A stretch of DNA of 64,000 nt from Giardia muris (lineage: Eukaryota; Fornicata; Diplomonadida; Hexamitidae), in assembly GCA_006247105.1 (NCBI GenBank), contig CM016925.1:620001-684000 (forward strand). Direction: 5' to 3'. The position numbers were made by a program, and so were the translations under genes. Below, one piece after another: positions 58,401 to 64,000 of the stretch. The notes beneath the pieces were generated by a model. It saw only the letters and a program-made list of their open reading frames with translations. It ran no database searches and had not been told where the DNA came from. Within the stretch, counting starts at the first letter, position 1. The number at the start of each line of letters is the position of its first letter.

Positions 58401-61400
58401 TATCGTGGGGGTTAGAAGAGGAAGATTCGCTGCCGCCTCAAAGCCGGATGTGATTATGCTCTGCATAAGGCTGCAGATGCATTCCGTCGTTTCTGGAACC
58501 AAACTTTCCACAAATGTCACAACCGTCAAAAGGATGATGATAAACAACTGAAGGATCGCTTGAAAGGCGGGACGGGCGATAGTGACGAGCTCCTCGCCAC
58601 CTTCTGAGGAGTGCCATTGTTCAATGAGAGTTCGACCGATTGTAAGCAAATGCTGGAGCAGATACCTCATCGGTATGAAGCTGATGACGGAGGATAAGAG
58701 CAATAGATCGCCCTGTTGGAACTGCGACACCAGGATCGGGGTGATGGAGAAGTAGAGCTCTGCCAGTGTAGTGTACAGAAGTAAGCTTTCGAACGTTCCA
58801 GATGCGCATCCAACACGATTCTGGATACTGTCAGCAATAGACCATATGGTCGCAATGAGGGCTATGGTCACGGAAAGAGAAGTCTCTCGAGTCAGGCCCA
58901 TCAACTTTGATAAATGTAAGCGTAACGATTCGCTGTACTCCTGTGCAAGCGTCTCATACCCGGGCTTGTGAACAATAGCATGGGAGATGTACGCACTCAG
59001 AAGCCCACACACATCGTTCTCCAAGAACGATGGCTCGAGAAGCCCCGACAATATGGCATAGGAGTTGGCAGAAAGGCTTGTGACGTGCTTAATCACATGA
59101 TCCGGTATCGAGTCGTTGGCACAGGGTATTGCGAGAAGCTCTGGAGACCAAAGACGAGGAATGGCATATACCCACCTATGTGTAATCAACGTAGCAATAA
59201 GTGAGTCACATAGCGTATCCACAAACGCCACTTGCCCGATATGGGATAACAAAGCCAAGACGGTTCGGAAACCGGATAAAGCGTCCTCCTCGTCAGCAAC
59301 TAGAGACATCATCACCTGGAAGGCCATACAAATATCGTCCCGCTCTGCCCCGCTTTGGATCAGAATCGTTAGGGTTGGGAGCACGGTATGAGACTCCACG
59401 GGTCTCTCGCTAGTCAAAGGAAAGGCGGCACCACGGATCATGGAGATGGGGTTCAGAGTCCCGAAGATGGACTCAGACGTCAAGCTCTCGGCAACTATCT
59501 TGTAGAAAAGTTTAGTGTTCGTATCCGCCGAGGAGTGTAGGAAGCAGGAACTGCCACTTCCATGCTGTGTAAGAGAAGTTCCCAATCCGAACGCATGCAC
59601 AAGAGGAGTAGAGGATGGCTGAATGATTGGGCTATATGATCTCGATAACAGTCGCCAACATCTGCTGATTAGGACTGTCCCTTCAATACCTCCATGCTTT
59701 CGAAGAAGTGAGTGCGTTGTTGGATCAGTTTCCCCGAAGATCAGGCTCCTTACCACCGATACCTCCCCATGGAGAAGCTCAAGCCCAGCTCTGGGCAAAG
59801 AGTGCGGAATCTTGTAAATATAAAGGAGAGCAATGAAATGAGGGGAATACAGATTGGTTCGGTCGTGAGGCTGAAGTACTTGATTGATGGAACCAAGAAT
59901 GCCGGTTGCACGCAATTCCCGATATACCTCTTCCGCCTCCGCCGTCTGACGGACTAACCGAGCACAGAAAAAGTCTTTTAGGCGCTGTTGAAGCTTATCC
60001 AGTTGAACATCAAGAGGACCTTCCTCTTGACCTGGTGGGGTCGTTAAAAACGTCCTACACTCGTCCAAAGTGAGGATCTTCCCAAGAACTCGTACAATGA
60101 GCGTGAGAAGGGCTAGGCCACTATAGAACGGTATCTGGACTGTTGGCTCTGTATACCCAAGGCGATAGAGGACATCCTCGAGACCATTGGGTCGGTCACT
60201 TTGATTCACGGCCTCGAGGAAAAGGCTATACCAATAGAGCGAAGATTGTGGCACGACCGAAACGAGATGATTGAGAGGGAAGTTAAGATCTGTCATGGGT
60301 GTGGACGTAGACCTGATTCCTGCTCTCAGAGTGCGGAAAATAAGCTCTTCAGGCGTCTTCTCAAGCTCCTGATGGTATAAAAAGGATTGCGCAGAGGTAT
60401 GGGAGTGCGGATCATAAGGAAGCTGCATCGATTCAAGGTCTACCTTTGGTGGCACAAGATGATTACTTGATGGTGTGTTGTTACAAATGGGGCATTGAGG
60501 AGAATAACCTGGAAGGGTTTTGGAGACCAGAGTTGAAAGTACCTCCAAGAGATTGATCAAGGGGATTTCCTGTCGTGTCATCTCGTTCATCAACAGTTCT
60601 AGCATATCAAAGAGAAGATAATGCGCCTCAATAGCGGAACCACAAGATGTGCAGAAGAAGAGCTTGAAACGAAGAGAGGCGCTTTGTTCGCATAGAACCT
60701 CGCACTCCTTAAACAGTTTCTCCTCCCAGATGTCCTTTGGTGTCGCGGAGGCCAAGTATTTGAAGAGGAGCGCTGGGAGGTCAAGGTCGTTCGAAAGGAC
60801 GTTTGTAAACTCCATAAGAGATCCTATAAGGGTTTGAATGTTGATGGAGGCGGGTGAAGGCAGTTTGGACGTGACAAGCGACATTGAGTCCTCAGAAGAT
60901 ATCAAAGGCTCTTGTGTAGTAGAGAAAAGACAATATGGATTGACGTACGCCCCATGCCATAGGCTTTCCACCTGCATCGGGGTCAAAATAATTGGCGAGG
61001 CGACGAGACGATTAAGGGCAAGCGCTCCAAACGTATTACACTCAACCTTAAATGGTAAGGTGAGTGTTGGCATCTTTTTGCATCGTATTATGAAGCAATG
61101 GCCATTGAGACTAAGCGTTATACCGCATGGGGAATCTGTAGGACGACCAAGGACATAACTACTAAGGTTGGAACGTCTATCAGTCAAACCAAAGCCAGAG
61201 AGTGCGAGTCCCATCCTCAAGCGAGACATTTGACAAACTCGTGCTGGAAGAGTACATTCCATATGATAGGAAGTTTTTTCAAGACACAAATGGAGCTCTC
61301 CGGTCTCTAGACTGATCCTAAAAGAAAGGATCGGTGTTGTATCCGTCGTACTCGTAATGGATATATGTATGGACCCGTTGGTGCTTCTTATAACGGTTCC

Positions 61401-64000
61401 TCCAAGAAGGAGATGAAGCGCACGAAGATACCTTTCATTCATCCCGGCGGAGAATGGCCCCGAAACCCAGGTCGCAGTCCCATTTATTGTCGTGATTCCT
61501 GGTAGCTTCTCCGTATACATGAAGAAGGAATGGACTTCCATTTGTGGGAGCGGAAGAGGTTCTGGGCGAACCCGTCCTAATTCTCCATAGAAGTTATGAA
61601 GAGTACGAAGAACTGTTAAAGCATTTTCGTTCGCCTCGAGTAATTGATGTGATAACCAACGGCGTAGACTTCGCGGAGGATGAAGTAACATCAAGGGGAG
61701 TACACGTTGTTTCTCATTATCAGGAAGCATCAGAAATGTGTTGTAAAAGCCTCCAAGAAGGATGGGGAGTAAGAAGGAGAAATAACGAATGACCATCCCT
61801 TGTGAAAAATCCGAGGTGGAGATCTTCTCGGTTTCCCAGAAATAAGAACGTGAGGATAAGCATGTCAAATAATAGTTCAGAACGTTGATATCGGTTAGAA
61901 ACTGCGGACATACTGGTGCGGTTGCGAAGTATCCGTCTGGACATGCTAGAACCACCAGTAACCTATAAAGCTTCCTATCATTCCTGGCAGCCTCCACAAA
62001 GCTATTGATGAGCTTATCACGATACTCACTAAGGGCGTCATTAGGGTCTACCATTCCTTCTTGTTCCTCTACCTCTTGATTACAAAAGAGACGAGGAATT
62101 GTCCCATGAATCCATGCGGCTAGGAAGACGGCACAAAGCACCGGTTGGGTCTTTAAAAGCGCCTGAAACGCTATATCGAATGAGTTACGGACAAGGAGTT
62201 GTAGAAAGGAAGTTCGCATTGCTAGAGTGTTTGAGAACACATAGAGGTGAATAAGAAGCACAATATCGAAGATTGAAAGTATAGTTCCCATCCCTATATC
62301 CACCTGTTCTTCTTGAGCCCAAAACCTCCCAATTGCTCTAACTAGATAACCACAAAGAATATTCAGATTCTTGATCGGTTGATTCCACTCACTATCCTGA
62401 AGTAGAACGGCTCCAAGTAAGACCGCACGCGAAACCAATAGTCCCGAGCATTCAGCCCTACCATACTCCAGAAACCGTTCAAAGGTCACCTTGTTAGTAA
62501 AATCACCGATAACTTGCGCGAATTGGATAACTAATGACGCCTGTGCCGGAAACTCTCCATCTAACATTTTATAGAGGGTATCCAAAAGTCTGGAGGCCTC
62601 AAGAAGGGGTAATCGTACTCCTTTTTTCGATGATAGCTCAGTTAAAGTCCGTAGATAACCAACTGTCTTGTAGGGCGTCTCGCTAGCAGCCAGAAGCTCA
62701 TTGAATAGTCCATAGACGTTGGGAGCATCCTTCCGAGAAGTGGAATAAAGTAAGAGCGCATTTAGAAACTCGTAAGCCGATTCCATACCGATGCTTGTCG
62801 GATACCCAGCCGAGACCATGATAATGAACTTAGCGAACTCTTGACAACCTTCGAAGAAGGCAAAAGCGCCAGAACTCCGCTGTGCTATGGTCACGATCAA
62901 CTTCAAGGAATCCTGGACGATCTTCTGGTATGCGGTCAATGAGCTCTTATTTAGGCCCTCAAGCCTCCCAATATGCATAAGCACAGACGCGAGACGCTCC
63001 AGGCCGGTGTTTGACGGAATATACGCGTCCCAAAGGGTGGCAACCAACGAGATGTCTGGCCGTTCCACAGAACTCAATACTGTCCTAACATCTTCTGGTG
63101 AAAGAGGCTCGAAGACAAGCAAGTACATGAGAGAGAAGTGCTTCTGGAACGTGGTTGGGTCCTCACGGAGAAGCGCCGCTAGAATGGCCTCCAGCAAAAC
63201 CCAGCCATCTTCTACAAGACATTCTGTCGTTCCCCGACAAATGGCTGACCGAAAAAGCGCTTCCGCAACGTTTGCGGCGCATGAGTCCAAGACTCCAACG
63301 GACTCGAGATTCATGCATTCCGAGGTGTATTTCACCAGTTCCTTCATGAAACAGTCAAAGTCCTGGACTGATGAGACTCTAGAATTAAAAGGACTGTATG
63401 CGAAAAGCTGCATGTTATCGGACACGAAAAAGATGTGTCGTCGAAGGTTAAGTTCTTGAAGGTAGGTACGTATCTCATTTGGCAAACCAGAATCCTGATG
63501 AGAAAGCTGTTGCGAAGAAACTATGGGGAGAGTGAGCCCATCTCGAGTCAGATGGAAAGGTATCTTCTCCATTGTCTCAAGGCTCTTATAATGCTTCTTC
63601 GCGTTCTTGGATGGGACCAACTCAGTCGTTAATATCATATAACTATCCAAACCAAAGCCATTGACCATGTCGACTGTCATCTCCGAAGTGGCTTGATAGC
63701 TTACCAATGCACGTGGAATTCCTATGAGCCGCGGAATGGAGCCGCTCTTGAAGGAGATACAGCTCCGTACAAAGGAAAGAAGAAGGGAGATGCATAACTG
63801 GGCATATATATTTGTGGCTGTCTCACCCTGCCCTTCTACGCTGTTCAACGTCGCAGTCACATCAGAATAGTCTTTAAGTATCTCCGAAAGCTTACGGAAA
63901 TAGGTTCTTGGAGTTGCAATGATACTTTTCTCAAAGAGAACCGTACTGACCTGTAACGCGGAATCGTGAAGAGATGTGATGGCAAGGGCAGCATCAAGGA
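52458..64000 (-). CDS. giant BEACH-domain protein with FYVE-like finger (5' partial)
   Basis: At least 3846 residues; the frame stays open to the right edge, so the start lies outside. The N-terminal 2700 residues are helical solenoid with a ConA-like segment near 61.4 kb. A PH-BEACH-like domain is near 55.9 kb (LIFSTRDVYFLPGW). The BEACH domain covers about 54.0-54.8 kb: MNALAGRRSSDFSMYPVLPW, then AGLVVG-like and LQPFTS-like LRMQPFTSSTLYLHGGRFD. A short WD-like region follows (52.8-53.8 kb). The C-terminus has zinc pairs CLTC, YCVIC, FCPEH and ICKEC, like a shortened FYVE finger, so WDFY3/Alfy is the nearest architecture. The family acts in vesicle and autophagy traffic. Confidence 0.88.
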   Translation of the reverse strand, partial: LDAALAITSLHDSALQVSTVLFEKSIIATPRTYFRKLSEILKDYSDVTATLNSVEGQGETATNIYAQLCISLLLSFVRSCISFKSGSIPRLIGIPRALVSYQATSEMTVDMVNGFGLDSYMILTTELVPSKNAKKHYKSLETMEKIPFHLTRDGLTLPIVSSQQLSHQDSGLPNEIRTYLQELNLRRHIFFVSDNMQLFAYSPFNSRVSSVQDFDCFMKELVKYTSECMNLESVGVLDSCAANVAEALFRSAICRGTTECLVEDGWVLLEAILAALLREDPTTFQKHFSLMYLLVFEPLSPEDVRTVLSSVERPDISLVATLWDAYIPSNTGLERLASVLMHIGRLEGLNKSSLTAYQKIVQDSLKLIVTIAQRSSGAFAFFEGCQEFAKFIIMVSAGYPTSIGMESAYEFLNALLLYSTSRKDAPNVYGLFNELLAASETPYKTVGYLRTLTELSSKKGVRLPLLEASRLLDTLYKMLDGEFPAQASLVIQFAQVIGDFTNKVTFERFLEYGRAECSGLLVSRAVLLGAVLLQDSEWNQPIKNLNILCGYLVRAIGRFWAQEEQVDIGMGTILSIFDIVLLIHLYVFSNTLAMRTSFLQLLVRNSFDIAFQALLKTQPVLCAVFLAAWIHGTIPRLFCNQEVEEQEGMVDPNDALSEYRDKLINSFVEAARNDRKLYRLLVVLACPDGYFATAPVCPQFLTDINVLNYYLTCLSSRSYFWETEKISTSDFSQGMVIRYFSFLLPILLGGFYNTFLMLPDNEKQRVLPLMLLHPPRSLRRWLSHQLLEANENALTVLRTLHNFYGELGRVRPEPLPLPQMEVHSFFMYTEKLPGITTINGTATWVSGPFSAGMNERYLRALHLLLGGTVIRSTNGSIHISITSTTDTTPILSFRISLETGELHLCLEKTSYHMECTLPARVCQMSRLRMGLALSGFGLTDRRSNLSSYVLGRPTDSPCGITLSLNGHCFIIRCKKMPTLTLPFKVECNTFGALALNRLVASPIILTPMQVESLWHGAYVNPYCLFSTTQEPLISSEDSMSLVTSKLPSPASINIQTLIGSLMEFTNVLSNDLDLPALLFKYLASATPKDIWEEKLFKECEVLCEQSASLRFKLFFCTSCGSAIEAHYLLFDMLELLMNEMTRQEIPLINLLEVLSTLVSKTLPGYSPQCPICNNTPSSNHLVPPKVDLESMQLPYDPHSHTSAQSFLYHQELEKTPEELIFRTLRAGIRSTSTPMTDLNFPLNHLVSVVPQSSLYWYSLFLEAVNQSDRPNGLEDVLYRLGYTEPTVQIPFYSGLALLTLIVRVLGKILTLDECRTFLTTPPGQEEGPLDVQLDKLQQRLKDFFCARLVRQTAEAEEVYRELRATGILGSINQVLQPHDRTNLYSPHFIALLYIYKIPHSLPRAGLELLHGEVSVVRSLIFGETDPTTHSLLRKHGGIEGTVLISRCWRLLSRSYSPIIQPSSTPLVHAFGLGTSLTQHGSGSSCFLHSSADTNTKLFYKIVAESLTSESIFGTLNPISMIRGAAFPLTSERPVESHTVLPTLTILIQSGAERDDICMAFQVMMSLVADEEDALSGFRTVLALLSHIGQVAFVDTLCDSLIATLITHRWVYAIPRLWSPELLAIPCANDSIPDHVIKHVTSLSANSYAILSGLLEPSFLENDVCGLLSAYISHAIVHKPGYETLAQEYSESLRLHLSKLMGLTRETSLSVTIALIATIWSIADSIQNRVGCASGTFESLLLYTTLAELYFSITPILVSQFQQGDLLLLSSVISFIPMRYLLQHLLTIGRTLIEQWHSSEGGEELVTIARPAFQAILQLFIIILLTVVTFVESLVPETTECICSLMQSIITSGFEAAANLPLLTPTIDAFLSSLLSLLAIYIFYTPKTALRLFSPKNAMSFTFESVEATPSVVCMQALSILIPTTRCLQSLTYTAVAPLPRTFDCLVHPLTSLLTGCLSAETFKYCVGDLTSMLAPAQFLLQPSFTVGEIVVEGRRILSEGRCFVEMASPEEFSVYRNIQEFDHTLQVCYHVIASSELRRKFYLELGHIQRGEKSGDPTDQFYARGSRLISVAAHLHASCYNVLTGLGITDEIRKVSDDSELWPLSVAATDVKVMRSLAFLALKHVMGDSVSRASATVSIFISLLLTEHCSFGLLNCTSECPTPALLQGMEFLTFLCSCFVGTRPEEHSNLHYLPITQSIAVATHDENVCAYDQAIRDVHAFIVDTLQSKLNNAGSFFDTVFSAVTRLVARLWDATGTEESTETLLEACHRLFAAAFLAIIRVLASIVRTLDTPDVLLVMLTLYLSIHALAQETLLAERYNSLLAEILSLDLVRDAVKGSLGPPTRHNHTLDALLGMLEVDKSICAVCGIYLSGRPPRYNARLQLYKSYSAMLDFVTTQPLVGDSEGECSPSNTSPQKGRSALLECFGWSFNFSRFKVAQNLVNLLIRVCIESASLCGSAGRFIRRALPVDTNLFFYVLGAVLKLGNIQCISTLMTTIYGPEDNSDALHEILTNYRKADCIIQSTLQTYRFTRLVHAETYLYGFASLCSESMAFSACVSLAAQSSHSGACASSRNRLTTLVRRPSLPLFSRVPDIRSYLHISKELQRLFYFGGALHRTAGYVQANFELPLHIRSLMVPTTSFNDNIPTGLVLSFIYQHFKELIRRALTIHGSIRLGDVLPPDDRLLASALVSQTTSMLVPCEGTLIFSTRDVYFLPGWRILASETTYMVRGHTFTLPSVQEEATSVVPEKGESKLLSSLRGLVRSLASITKTPESDTTPIKPAPETPLRRLLTQITEHSCYLHNRPFSEYRIRPIVHIPESHTVQASLEQSCIADPERLHAVTDGWDENRILDLFSIVKHSFTDIEAVVWRNVARRPTCLDIAMSSKSVFSYEILDHISSASMRLLYYRDDDAFMTLVQEECRNGFTPKSLERFMTARLAIQGSAVLSASHIVLSLASLPQHPELILPSEKTFEHYLSRWQSTLKAFTTTSVTTDPSLLTLEQGLYAHPYEFILPQRINAMKSAYMDSFANVVQVLNMQICDIIDLIRESVTHLRETDRQVVSYSKSTYFTSQLLKTYHAEERATSSFTEAFKGHKTEEWSDFANEVTPIVLFYVGKLSSFGLIMSMNALAGRRSSDFSMYPVLPWMQNRTLSKAIIDQTQAKHDKYLERYDETASTPFLAGSFFSAPGLVVGMLLRMQPFTSSTLYLHGGRFDVPDRIFSNLEETWRGVAEHVLADCREFIPDIVHSPNALINESQHDFGICSNGVAIEDVVCSTYNADRCHIAASVLDTYLHVMLASLLYRFDLERADPLDWLRLVFGDLRQSFEHFNLFYWLTEHDSVVLDCIANLTTRVSTYSQLKGFGTGSENVLFPTSTLQSFVEKLRARGDDFVGQTSRKVRIYDYFESLTDLLRVARVGDFVSIKYRGEEEYVATACVSRRIFAVPCYLLSKAHGSDPSPGDRVDPLKGLYVLSPTSLLVLLQERRYVAIYDQKYAVCRSIDVIRLCVRNARHYLTITAIYPLCMMFVVVLSDESCYLIRLKPEPEAIQLEVPGQIITVTGSTDHGVLLVSYLERRDEQSVTRHILYNIQTGEPMTLVHRIITPRGPHSATCTQVCDLGGRIWIGENNTVACWTLSGALLYFIVAPSPLTAMLAISHEYLVLGSIGGRIFIYTLDPTRITDVVRVQITSNVTVDGEPGRLESLLCMPQATRPTVQDAISHTRYFRKRNVMVLRPTLLIELQCATTQTIHSIKLDPKHTSLLFNDRYALSLSPFIIDSPIYEGPQPRHPRHSCLTCSRPDASHYCVICANHFCPEHAPMTDIYAPYQAYPTPAHMKICKECQAKVANKGD

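Overview
The window looks like nuclear DNA of a Giardia-like diplomonad. The more GC-rich composition would fit Giardia muris better than G. intestinalis, but the species is inferred, not proven. The evidence is: intron-free, tightly packed genes on both strands; start codons directly behind short A- or T-runs; AGTRAAY-type polyadenylation signals on or just after stop codons (5840, 12776, 31310, 50322); eukaryotic housekeeping genes; and ankyrin-repeat, ankyrin-RING and NEK-type kinase genes of the sort expanded in Giardia. No rRNA, tRNA or CRISPR was found.

Region 1 (1-29.8 kb) is ordinary core genome: a partial gene, ribosomal protein eL18, eIF5, an MIF-like protein, an unknown protein, an Abitram-like protein, a NEK-like kinase, a possible Exo70, deoxyhypusine synthase, an unknown protein, a secreted metallophosphoesterase, a fructokinase divergent from an MFS sugar transporter, the N-terminal half of an outer-arm dynein beta heavy chain, a beta-propeller protein and an ISWI remodeller. 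Most divergent neighbours are 7-59 bp apart; the fructokinase/transporter pair, 376 bp apart, is the exception and may form a sugar-uptake module.

Region 2 (29,515-43,986) is a large inverted duplication. Two 3,261-bp arms (29,515-32,775 and 40,726-43,986) carry the 3' end of the ISWI gene, a complete alpha-tubulin gene and a complete ankyrin-RING gene. Only three differences were seen between the arms and none in tubulin. The 7.95-kb spacer is GC-rich and holds an ankyrin-NEK kinase, an ankyrin/coiled-coil protein, two broken ankyrin-RING genes and about 3.2 kb with no recognisable gene.

Region 3 (44-64 kb) returns to core genes: a MutL/PMS1-type mismatch repair protein, an axonemal dynein intermediate chain, an IWS1/Spn1-like factor, an eIF4A helicase, a small unknown protein and a giant BEACH protein that runs off the right edge.

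The most notable items are the near-perfect inverted duplication of alpha-tubulin, the dynein heavy chain that stops just after AAA1 (as expected for a split, trans-spliced gene), and divergent gene pairs whose start codons are only 7 bp apart. In eukaryotic DNA only ATG was accepted as a start, so several reading frames are given shorter than their maximal open length.
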